Positions 54,001-64,000 of a stretch of 64,000 bases of DNA are shown piece after piece. The DNA comes from Haliclystus octoradiatus (taxonomy: Eukaryota > Cnidaria > Staurozoa > Stauromedusae > Haliclystidae). The stretch is from NCBI GenBank assembly GCA_916610825.1, contig OU744446.1, positions 37,735,833-37,799,832 on the forward strand, written 5' to 3'. The number at the start of each line of letters is the position of its first letter. Positions within the stretch are counted from its first letter, which is position 1. Both the position numbers and the translations under genes were made by a program. The notes under the pieces are model-generated. The model made no database searches. It was not told where the DNA came from and saw only the letters and a program-made list of their open reading frames with translations.

Positions 54001-56514
54001 TCTGACGGATCACAATTTGGACGGATGTATCGTGTGCATATGAAGAGGTGAGATATTTAATTAATGCAATATAATAAATTTGATCGTATCAAATCATGAG
54101 TTACACTTTTTCATTTCTCTCTCACGGTCTCATTCCAATCTTATGAGTTATCGCGGCATTCCTGACCTTTCTGCATATTGTGCTGTGGTACAAGAATAAA
54201 TAATTGAATGATCATTTGAAGATTTGTAGTATCAATCATTCAAAAACTGGGAAAGGGGTATCATTTCTACAATATTTTGGCTAAACTGACTTCTTTTTCT
54301 AGACTTTCTTTATCTCCATTAGCCGTTAATATTATAGCATCTCATTATTTTGTTATGGAAGACAAAAGTAGTGATATAGTACTGGCTGGCACGCTTCCCA
54401 TTTAATTAAAGTACGGGCAAACAAACCTCAAAACTGGAAAATGAGATCATTTCTTTGACAGAAATTTTTTTTTTTCATTATGCAATATTTATGTATGTAT
54501 ATTATTCAAAGACTAGACGTTGCCTCCGTTACTCAGAGTTTTGTGCGATAGCGCTCATTAGACAGTTTTATGAATAAAATATATGAATAAAACCGTCTGA
54601 TGAGCGCTATCACGCGAAACTCTGTGAAACGGAGACATCATTTAGTCCCTAAATAATAAAAATTTCCAATACTGGTGTTATTGTTTCGAGTAAAATTAAG
54701 TACTAATGTAATCAGGGATAATTATTACCCTTATTTGGTACTTGACAACAACAGATGCACACAAAGAAAAAATGTAGTAACCAGAACTAAGGAGGGGCGA
54801 TCTACTCCGACTGTATTTATTTGTGAAAGCATATTATTTTGTGCAATCTATCTGTATTCCATTGCTCCAATTCTGTATAAAAAAGCTATAAGTTAATTGT
54901 AAATTAGATTTTAATCAGAGTATTATCTTGACTTGCTCCAAGTCTCACTCAATTTTATGACGATTTTGATATGTTGGTAAGTGACCGCTTACCAACTGTC
55001 AAATCTCGGCACATCAAAGCATAGAGATATAAGTACTAGAGCGCGAACCACATGACTTCTCTTTGGAGGCAGATGTCTCCACGGCGGCCATTTTGTTGGA
55101 GGATAAAATCTTCGAATTTAATGCACAAGTCAATGGAGATTTCCGAATTGTTTTTACTTTTATGTTATCCTAGGAAACGTGGTTTAATTTTGGAAAAATT
55201 GAGACACTGTGCCATTGGCATATGACATAAATTGATTTTTCTACGGGAAAGATTTTTAACTTTTTGAAGCACAAGTAATTTTGATCAATGATTTTATGGA
55301 GATGTTACTCACACGACGAAGAAATAGGAATATTATTCCGTAAATTTTCAACAACAGATGGTGTTGAATCAAGCATAGGCAATTGTTTCTTGGTTGTTTT
55401 GGGTAACAGCTATTTGCTGACAATGTTGAACAATCAAATTGTTGAAAGTATGATTTATTACGAATTATTATCGGTGATTTTATTTACCTTCAGCTTTTGT
55501 TCACACGACAATACCATGTGAAATGTTGTTCAAACATAAATATGTTTCTAACAATCAGTTAAAAATAATTTCTACTGGGGATTCAACTGTAATTGTTAAC
55601 CAATTCTCGAAACACGTAAAACTTTCACCACTCAAAACAGTTGATCTTTTGTTTGATTTATTTTCCCGCCAAAGCTGCAACAACGTCACGACGCCATTGT
55701 TTTTCTCTCCAAGGAAATGGTGGAAATCGGCGACATAGACCTGTGTCACATGCCCCTGTACTTCACTTGACCTGCGGCTGCTGCGTATAGGGTGCTGCAG
55801 ATGAGCGCAGGTACGTAGCGGAATAGTGGGCCTTGTGGAGCTAGGCTATCGGCGACAGGGGAGGTCACGTGGTTAGCGCTCTATATCTTACACCTCTATG
55901 CATCAAAGTAAGCGCAAAGTAAGCGGGACTTGGAGCCAGTCAAAGTATTATCAAGCAACAGCAGGAGTTCATATCCATGTCTTATAACAGAATTTGTTAT
56001 ACAGAGCCCTCAACTATTAAATTCATTAAGTTAAAATTCATCCATTCCCGGGAACTCACAATTGATTGACAACATGAATTTTAATATAATGATTTTTCCC
56101 GCACTGCCGGTGACTCATTTGTGAGGTCTGGAGTGGCCTCTGTACATATGCATCAGCTGACAGAATACTTATCGAGATCTCATTTTTAAGAATCTCATTG
56201 GATCTGTTGAGTTTTGTTCTGCTTTTTGTAGTTTGACCATAAACTGTTCTTTGTTTCGCAGCAAAAAAATATCCTCGATTTCGTATATGGATATAAAGAT
56301 AATTGATAATTCAACGAATGGATGTCTCCAACCAACACCCATAAACAAACAATGGAAAACTGTTTGTATATCAAAGGATAAAGAATGTTTGAAACCAATT
56401 ACAACTTATAAATTACCAATGGAAAGAATTATTGTCAACTCGTTACTTTTGAACGCCAAAGCATACCCAACACGATATAAACAATATTTAGAATATGATA
56501 AAAATTATCAGTAA
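48084..56514 (+). CDS. Secreted CapA-like (PGA_cap) metallophosphatase-fold protein
   Basis: Seven exons: 48084-48114, 51156-51429, 52082-52229, 52505-52657, 53451-53681, 53932-54047, 56262-56514; about 401 residues, phases agree throughout. Exon 1 encodes MILFLLYFSL, giving a short hydrophobic leader that continues into exon 2; exon 1 rests on phase, donor GTAAGT and leader character, so it is less certain than the rest. Family motifs in order: GDITLDG (about 30), GNLESPL, VANNHFADYG (about 111), NIHWGFEY (about 212), GGHSHVRQ (about 244), GLGNFLFG. These match the CapA/PgsA family, named for bacterial poly-gamma-glutamate capsule synthesis. Cnidarians are reported to carry such a gene, linked to poly-gamma-glutamate in nematocysts; other animals have CapA-like proteins too. 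The introns and animal neighbours show it is not a contaminant. Biochemical role here is unknown. Confidence 0.9.
48655..49005 (-). mobile_element. tRNA-derived SINE, family B, copy 1
   Basis: On the minus strand it starts near 49005 with GATTAGCTGAGATGGCAGAG (A box) and has GTGGTTCAAATCC (B box). A body of about 270 bp shared with 50107-50462 follows (GTATTCC-free; CGCTGAGAGCAATGATTTTA and TCTAGAAATAGAGGAG-type blocks). It lies in intron 1 of the CapA-like gene, antisense to it. Confidence 0.75.
49240..49277. repeat. Hairpin with 16-bp arms
   Basis: CTAGAAAAAAGGCTGCC, a short loop, then GGCAGCTTTTTTCTAG; the arms differ by one base. It lies in intron 1 of the CapA-like gene, so not a transcription terminator of a gene seen here. 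Confidence 0.7.
49822..49892. repeat. Dispersed repeat, GACGTACATAAGTCG family, copy 2
   Basis: Relative of 29846-29925: GACGTACATAAGTCGTGGAC, GAAATATAGAAATA and AACAGACTCT. Confidence 0.5.
50107..50462 (-). mobile_element. tRNA-derived SINE, family B, copy 2
   Basis: Same orientation as the copy at 48655-49005 and alike over its whole length, including CGATGCGCCGCAGCTACT and GATGTTTCAGATAAAGTCAA. The A box region is GGATTAGCTCATATGG and the B box GTGGTTCAAATCC on the minus strand. Confidence 0.75.
53299..53392. mobile_element. Pogo/Tc1-like MITE, short copy
   Basis: CAGTGAAACCTGTTG ... CAGGGTTCAATG with TA on both sides; 94 bp. Internal GACCACCTGGTCAATTTATC matches the longer copy at 62178-62354. 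It lies in a CapA-like gene intron. Confidence 0.75.
54511..54650. mobile_element. Fold-back element with a CTGATGA...GAAAC core
   Basis: Left arm CCTCCGTTACTCAGAGTTTT and GCGATAGCGCTCATTAGAC; right arm the approximate inverse with CTGATGAGCGCTATCACGCG then AAACTCTGTGAAACGGAG. About 140 bp. It lies in the last intron of the CapA-like gene. Confidence 0.75.
55013..55906. mobile_element. About 0.9-kb element with 40-bp inverted ends
   Basis: Left end CATAGAGATATAAGTACTAG then AGCGCGAACCACATGAC; right end (inverted) CATAGAGGTGTAAGATATAG then AGCGCTAACCACGTGAC. The interior has two short open frames (55288-55521, 55523-55738) with no recognised domain. It lies in the last intron of the CapA-like gene. 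A 9-bp-arm hairpin (GTTGGTAAG...CTTACCAAC, about 54973-54996) lies just outside the left end. Confidence 0.65.
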
Positions 56515-58292
56515 AAACATTTAAAAGGATGAAAAATTGTATTTAAATAAGCTAATTGACATATGCAACAGCTGTGGAGATTTTGAGATTATGAACTTTG
56601 TTATTTTACAAAAAATATATTTAATAGCTGCATGCTGATAGAGAAAAATAATTTAATCTATGATTGGTCAATTTAGGTGAGTTGAATTCAGTGTACAACA
56701 AATCCTGAAAGTTGGCTCTCTCTATAATAAACATTGTAACATAAGAAAAATGTATAACATATTTGATGATTGGAAAATAAGTGAGTGAAACTCAGAGCTA
56801 AGGAAAAATTCTAGAAAATTTGCTTTTTATGTATAGTAAAGTATAGTACAGTATGTTTTTGATAGTAAATGAGAGACAATTAAACAAGTTAGTTTGAATC
56901 AAAGGGAGTCTTCGGAGATTGTTCATTAGGCAAGGGCCCCTATCCCATGTTCTACTCCATGAAATTGAGATTTTCAGTAGCGGCTGAAGAATTTCCAACA
57001 AAAAGTTGCTTTCTATTTCTCAAATCGACCATGGCCAATCAGGATGCGACTCGTATGATGGGATGTTGATGTGGCAAGATTGTAACAATTTGTAGGGAGA
57101 TAGTGATCGAAACACGGAATCACGGCTTGCCAAAGTTACTAGTTTTACTGTCGAAAACTTCTTATTTATTTGATTTAGTTGGACAAATCTTACCATGAGT
57201 TCTATTAGCCTGTATGCTGATCGTCTTATCTAATAATGCAGGCTAGCAACGTTTGCCTGAATATTTAAGAGGAGGTTTCATTTTGAATTTCAAATTTAGA
57301 TGGACTGCAAAACTTACAGCACGTGAGAATAATTGAGAGACCACGACATTTATTTATATTTGTTATTGAAAAATTGACGGATGATCAAACCGTGTGAAAA
57401 GTAGTATAGGTAAGAGATTCCTGGGACATGACAAACTTTGATGTGACAATTAGCAGTTATATTTCAAAAGGCGAGGTGAATATGGGCTGGTAGTGAGGGA
57501 GGTCTTTTAGTCAATGAAAGGTGGATTAAAAAGGTAAGGTCATATAAAACAGCTATACCAAGTAAAATATAACACACTTTGGTAGAGTATCTTATTATAA
57601 TGTAACAAATAGAAGAATGTAGATGTCAATCGAACCCTGGAAATGTGAAGTTACCACCTCTTTTATTGAGAAAGTTAACCTGTCACATTTTCAGTAATTA
57701 TAACTTGTTCAAACTGGTTAATCAAGTGTTGATATACAAAAAGGTCAATTGAAAATATTGCATCCTATTTAACATAAAGCATAACGTATTTAAAATGAAA
57801 TCTACCAAACAGAGATAGTTCTCAAAATCCTCATCAACACTGGTCAGTTTCGAAACATATAATTATAACATGAATTTTAGTGTATTTTATTGTACTAAGC
57901 ACGCAATTATCAATCGCGTCTTTCCAAAACACGAAGCATTAGAATTGACAGCTGTTCGTTCGATTTTCTTATTGAATTGTTAATCGATGAAAAATAATAA
58001 TAAGCCTCAGAAAAATACCAGCATATTCAGTAGGGCAATATTTTGCTACTAGTTACTAATTTTATTATATATTTATGTTTAATCACAATTTTAGAATATT
58101 ACATGGCTAATTTTTAATTAATCAAATTTGTATCTATCAATTAAAAAATCCATATTGCGTGAAACTATAAAATGTTTTTCTTAAAGTATAAATATAATTT
58201 ACTAGTGTTAGTCCAACAAATACTCAAATGTCTACGATAGATATTTAAAAATACAAGTATGATTGATAGAAAAGTATATTTTAAATGTATAT
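56515..58292. other. Tail-to-tail spacer between the CapA-like gene and vinculin
   Basis: Contains both 3' UTRs. AATAAA at 56726-56731 is a likely poly(A) signal for the CapA-like gene. No exon, RNA gene or clear repeat was seen in the rest. Confidence 0.6.
56726..56731 (+). terminator. Possible poly(A) signal AATAAA of the CapA-like gene
   Basis: Canonical hexamer about 210 bases past the stop codon at 56514. Confidence 0.45.
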
Positions 58293-61200
58293 TTAATAAC
58301 GAGGGTCTGGTTTTCTTTTCCATTTCAATGTTGAGCCTTCATCGGTTCGAATTTTAATCGAAGCTGCCTCTGTATCGCGGACTGTCTGGCGCACGGCAGA
58401 CATCAGATTTTCAGCACATCCAACTAACATTTCAGTAGCCTCTTGATCAGCTTTTGGATCTAGTAGAATAAAAAATTCAAATTACTTAAAGGGGCAAATT
58501 GACCGGCAACCGCTGCGAGCTCAAGCTGAATTTATGCTTAGCGTAATTCAACCGTCTCGCAGTCAAACTATTGTTATACGCAGGCCTAATTTGTAATGAA
58601 TTCATGTCAACAATAAACATTGTGTTATAAACAATGAACATGCACGTGATCCTAAGTGTGAAGCGCCTGCCGGTCATTTTTGCTCCTTTAAAAAGCAGTT
58701 TGGTTCAGACAAATTCACAACAGTTACAAGGATTTATGATACACACTGATGCGTGTGAGACGATTGCACTGTATCTATTGAGGATGTCGTTAAGTGCAGG
58801 ATCCTGGGAGCCTGGAAAGCACAAATTCAGAAGGGGATTAAATTATCAATATGGTTACTTATTTTATGTTATAGCTTTTGGATGTAAAACTTTATTTTCT
58901 TTGAGATATAAATAATGATGTAATAACGATCAAACCAAAATAAGTCACATTTCTAAATATTCATTAAAATTTCTTGAGAATGTTAATTTCAACCCTGACA
59001 GTCAAAACTGGAATCCCTGGAAGGCAAAAGCCTTTGTGATTGTGTTTAATTCTATTACATCAACAATTATACTGTTGTGTACCATCATTGTAAAATATAT
59101 GATAATTATGAATTCATATTATCCTACACAACATCAAACAAACAACTAAAATGAATAATTACCTTTAGCTCCAAACATTGTCGCTTTGACTGTAGCAAGA
59201 ATCTTTAATTGAGTTCCAGTTGTAGGTATACGTTCTAAAGTTTGTTGTAATACCTGAATAAATAAACACGAAATTGTTAGAATTCAAAATTAATATTCAA
59301 GGTTTTGCTTTAGCAAAAACGAATTAAAGTAATTCAGGTCAGTTGCACTGGTGTGCAGGAGTTAAATTCGGAGCCCGAGTCTATAAATGTAATCTGTAAA
59401 ATTCATAATCTTCACTGCAAAGCTTAATGTTGTCGGAATATTTTTATTTTATATTACTGGATATTATTTCAAATCATGCTCATATTTACATTAATATCAT
59501 TTATATTCTGATATTGTGCCAGTCTGAAATTCACTAGCAAATATTTATTTTCAATTTTAATTAATAAATCCAATATGTTCCTCTCACGCATGATCACGGC
59601 AAAATATTACAAAATTAACGGAATCAAAATAATTGAAAAATCCATTTCCCGTCTCACAGAAATAACCTAAATTACGAAAAATGAAAATGATTTTAATACA
59701 AATACGTCAGTATTATCAACTTACAGATCGCAATCTTTTATCTGCACATTTTCTTGATACTTCCAAGCCAAGTTTGAAGACTTCTTGACTACTGATAGCA
59801 ATTAATTTTGCAGTGTCGATTAGTTCCTTTTTAGAATGTTGTTCGCCGTACGCATCATCACTAACATAATAACAAAATATAATCATCTTAAAACATAAAA
59901 TTTACAATTCAGGTCCAGAGTTAATTAACAAACTAACCTAGCTGGAACATGTGAACCACCTGAACACAGGGTCCGACAAATGTGGGAAACTTCCAATCCT
60001 AGATTTCAGAAAACCAGAGCAAATTCAGAAGAAAGTTGATATTCTTATGATTTATTGGTCAAACAGCAACAGAAAAATTCAGACTAAAATGTTGAAATGC
60101 CTCTAGGGTTCTTACATCCTGGAAGGCTAGAGCAAATTCAGAAGAAAATTGATATTTTTATGATTTAAAGACTTCGTAGAAAACAATTAGGAGAAAAATT
60201 TGCTAATGTTTTAGGATTTTAGAAGGCTAATCTTTTGAGTAATATTTTAACAAGTAGTATATTTTCATAATGTTTTGTATCGTGAATTGTCTTATTTACA
60301 AGTTCCTTTGTCAGCTCTGATCGTGATTTGTGACGTTCTTTGTGTAGCAAATATGTTAGGCGTAAGAGGGATGGCACATTACTATACTATAATGTGACTG
60401 TCTATACTATACTACTGATCTTTATAAAATTTTTAGGATCCTTGATCCTAAATAACAAAATATCAATATATATCATTTTATCTTAAAGGAGCAAAAATGA
60501 CCGGCAGGCGCTACGCACTTAGAGTCACGTGCATGTTTATTGTCTGTAACAAAATGTACATTGTTGACATGAATTTATAACAGATTAGACCTGCGTATAA
60601 CAATAGTTTCAAAGCGAGACGGTTGAATTACGCTAAGCATAAATTCAACTTGTGCTCGCAGCGGTTGCCGGTCAATCTTGCCCCTTTAAATATAATATAA
60701 TTCACAATTGTGTACAATTGCAAACCATGCATTTGAAACTATATTTACTTTGAAATATATACAGTCAAACTTAATATCATCCCTCTGGTACGGAAAGAAA
60801 AGTGGGACCTATAAAGCGAGATAGGATATGAGAGTTTGTATGGAAAATGGAAAGTAGAAATCAATTTGATATTAAAAGATGGGATATTAACTGACTTTGA
60901 CTGTAATGTGGTGTGAGACAAACCTAAGTGGTACTAACCTAACAAATTTGGACATTTTGGCAAATAAAACAGCTAAACGTTTTGCAGCTGCGATAATTGC
61001 GTTTCCTTCTTCAGACCATTTCTGTACTTCAGCGTGAAGATGGTGTGCAGCAACCTATGTCATGCAAAATGTACAAATAAAAATTCTGGGTGAAACATGA
61101 AACAGATTTGACGGCAACTGGTTTTTGTTTTAAAATATGTGGTTCCGTCCGGAGGGTATTAAACTCCAGCTCTCCGGTTGATTGATTTCAAGTAAATACA

Positions 61201-62809
61201 CCAAAATGATGCAAAATTTTTCAAAATTCTTGAAAACGTCATCCAAAATTTGAAATCTCATACCCAAAAAGTTTCTACTCAGCTGGAATAGGACCCCGAA
61301 AAAGTGGCACGTCCTCGTATGGCCGTCATATGGGAGTTACCCCCCCCTGGGTTCCGTTTAGTTCATCTTTGAATGGCATCTTAACCATTCCCGGTAATAA
61401 CAACGGTCGCAACTATCGGTGTGTGTGTAATTTCCTTTTACAGTACTTCGTAATTTACCATAAATACAACCACATGAGCTATAAACTTGTTTGCGCGGGT
61501 AAGAAGGACTGAACAGCACTCAAATTTATAAACATCTAATTCAAATTACAATGAACTTTTTATTACATCAAAGTTAGACAGATACAGATAAAATACAAAT
61601 TTATTTTTGGGGGGCACCCTCCCTTAAATGAAGGCTTTGATTCTTCCTTGAAACATCCTCCAATCATTCATGTATTGAATTGTGAATGCATAAACCCTTC
61701 ATGAAAACTTGCCCCATATGCCACACCCGTTTCCCCTCAAATCTCACCACCCCAGTAACAAGTAGGTAGTTTGAGAACTGTCAATGCATCATAGTAAACA
61801 CTAGGAGTTAAAAGTTAAAGGAAGTTGAGAAAATGTTTCTTTTCAAATTTAAAATATGAAGAAAAATCTCAACCTCTAAATGCAGAGCGTGAAAACGTTT
61901 TCATGGTGTAATCACTAAGATACTTTGGAAGGAAAAATATTTGATTGGACCTCGATCATAGATTATCACTAAATACTTACAGCCATTCGATTATCAGCTG
62001 GTGGTTCAGCAAGCAAAGCATGTGCTTGTTGCATATCTTGGGATTCAGCAACAACAGGGGGTGGAGGGCGTGGTGGGGCTTGTTCATCTGAAGAAAATAT
62101 AAATATTATTAAATAGTCTACAGATGATGGAAGGGAGAATGCAAAAAAAAAACATTTTTAATGGTGCGCATTAAATACAGTCGAACCTGTTATAACAGTC
62201 ACCTCTATAAAGCAGCCACATGTCTATAGTGGTCACTCTTACAATGTCTAAAATAGTATTTTCTATTGAATCAAACCTGTACATAAAGGCAACCTGACTA
62301 CAGTGGTCAATTTATATACCTCCCGTAGCTGCCCGTTATATACAGGTTTCACTGTAACACAATCAATACTGTTTGGTTGCTCTTTATTATGACAATGGCA
62401 GGCAGTGACTTCTGACGCTACAGAGAGAGATGCTAGAAGAGAGCCACATGTACTTGACCGTTAGTCAGAGCTATTTGATACAATAGACACAACCGTATAT
62501 GATGACAACAACTTTCAACAAGAAAGGATCGAAACAGATCTTAGTATGAAAGACAGTAATATCAACAGGGTTTCATTTTATATCATAAGAAGCATCCACT
62601 ATACATACATCAGAAACTACATCGAGATTGATTATCTCAGAGAATTGGTTGTCCGGATCTTCCCTCTTAAAAAAGTGTTACTTGTGCCAACCCCAGCTAC
62701 TGTGCCACCCACACTTACCTAGGCTAAGTGATGTCATCTCCATTGGTGGTTCAGGAAGTGGTGGTTCAGGTTTAAACGCTGCTTTCATATCAGCAACATC
62801 ATCTAATAC
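58293..62809 (-). CDS. VCL: Vinculin, C-terminal part (hinge and tail; continues off right edge)
   Basis: Cytoplasmic actin-binding protein of cell-matrix and cell-cell junctions. Exons in coding order (minus): 62719-62809, 61981-62087, 60939-61054, 59725-59860, 59163-59253, 58293-58459 (stop at 58293-58295); 235 residues, phases agree. The first two exons give the proline-rich hinge ([25 protein letters not shown]) that in vinculins binds partner proteins. The rest is the five-helix tail: [40 protein letters not shown] and [16 protein letters not shown] are family hallmarks. The end is [20 protein letters not shown] then DPRY, close to the vertebrate vinculin end but with a different last stretch. 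Alpha-catenin is excluded by this ending and the hinge. The head domain and start lie beyond 64000. Confidence 0.94.
58490..58687 (+). mobile_element. TTAA-flanked MITE (piggyBac type), copy 2
   Basis: AGGGGCAAATTGACCGGC ... GCCGGTCATTTTTGCTCCT between TTAA at 58486-58489 and 58688-58691. Inserted in the last vinculin intron, about 30 bp upstream of the last exon's acceptor on the minus strand. Confidence 0.88.
60487..60685 (-). mobile_element. TTAA-flanked MITE (piggyBac type), copy 3
   Basis: Inverted relative to copies 1 and 2: AGGAGCAAAAATGACCGGC ... GCCGGTCAATCTTGCCCCT, with TTAA at 60483-60486 and 60686-60689. It lies in a vinculin intron. Confidence 0.88.
62178..62354. mobile_element. 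Pogo/Tc1-like MITE, long copy
   Basis: CAGTCGAACCTGTTATAACAG ... ATACAGGTTTCACTG, 177 bp, flanked by TA at both ends. This is the best-preserved member of the family also seen at 53299, 5884 and 31670. It lies in a vinculin intron. Confidence 0.82.
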
Positions 62810-62901
62810 CTATGAAATAAGAATAAGCCAAAAATTCCATTTAACCGAACACAGATACAGTAATTATACTACTTGGGGAGGGGGGGGTGCCAATAGAGAC
62901 A

Positions 62902-63544
<643 letters not shown>

Positions 63545-63910
63545 CAGACTATTAAAATACAAAACTATTTTATAATTATATAATAAGGGATTACATCACT
63601 ACAACAATGATTTGTTTTGGATAATTTAATGGGTCATTGATTTTTCATTAAATGCAATTTGAATGAAACTGTCACGAATATCATTTAAAAATGTAACGCG
63701 AAGAATTCAATATGTTTGCAATATTAGAAATATATAGTAAAAAAGTTACATCTGAATATAGCAAATACCAAGTTTGTACTTTTTTTTTAATTTCTTAATT
63801 GAATTTTCAATTACAGAGTATACATTTAAGTTGATTTTATGAAAAAATATTCAATCTGTCGCAGCTAGTAGCCATTTTCAAAACATGCGTTCTAGTTGTT
63901 TGGCTAAAAC

Positions 63911-63966
63911 CGTGCAGGTATAGGTCTATAACCGCACACGTGCGGTTATAGACCTATACCTGCACG
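63911..63966. repeat. Hairpin with 26-bp perfect arms and 4-base loop
   Basis: CGTGCAGGTATAGGTCTATA then ACCGCA, loop CACG, then the exact inverse. Not related in sequence to the other palindromes in the window. It probably lies in a vinculin intron. Confidence 0.9.
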
Positions 63967-64000
63967 CTTTTAGGGGTTGCCATGGAATTTCGTGGGTTGT

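Overview
This window is eukaryotic, almost certainly from an animal. The genes are split into many short exons with GT-AG introns, the sequence is very AT-rich, and the products are animal-type: a voltage-gated calcium channel with a beta-subunit-binding linker, and vinculin. The introns and spacers are full of mobile-element debris and very long pure microsatellites. A marine invertebrate such as a cnidarian or tunicate would fit, but nothing seen here fixes the phylum. No bacterial-style operons, rRNA, functional tRNA or CRISPR were found.

Layout. (1) 927-14081, minus strand: the first 14 recognisable coding exons of a high-voltage-activated calcium channel alpha-1 subunit, covering the N-terminus, domain I, the I-II linker and domain II up to the pore helix. 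The rest lies off the left edge. (2) 14082-19561: spacer with MITE, SINE and transposon relics. (3) 19562-34067, minus strand: a complete 14-exon gene, about 1463 residues, for a secreted GH116 (GBA2-family) glycoside hydrolase. It has a signal peptide, a long Asn/Thr-rich linker and two PAN/apple-like cysteine modules. (4) 37433-38167, plus strand: an intact single-exon 244-residue basic protein that I do not recognise. (5) 40352-44724, minus strand: a young BEL/Pao-type LTR element with 639-bp LTRs. Its single long ORF has lost most of the reverse transcriptase, RNase H and integrase by an in-frame deletion. (6) 48084-56514, plus strand: a complete 7-exon gene for a secreted CapA-like (PGA_cap) metallophosphatase-fold protein, about 401 residues. 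(7) 58293-62809, minus strand: the last six exons of vinculin, from the proline-rich hinge to the stop. It is tail-to-tail with the CapA-like gene.

Exon structures were rebuilt by reading splice sites and checking codon phase across every junction. The GH116, CapA-like and vinculin models are phase-consistent throughout. The calcium channel model has one unresolved phase gap in the I-II linker.

Repeat fraction. Tracts of (TTA)n reach about 1.1 kb, and one channel intron is about 1 kb of pure (ATTT)n. There are TTAA-flanked and TA-flanked MITEs, tRNA-derived SINEs and many perfect or near-perfect fold-backs. Several unrelated-looking fold-backs share a CTGATGA / stem / GAAAC arrangement resembling the core of a hammerhead ribozyme. 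Two long trinucleotide tracts begin exactly inside copies of one fold-back family, which suggests the element seeds them.
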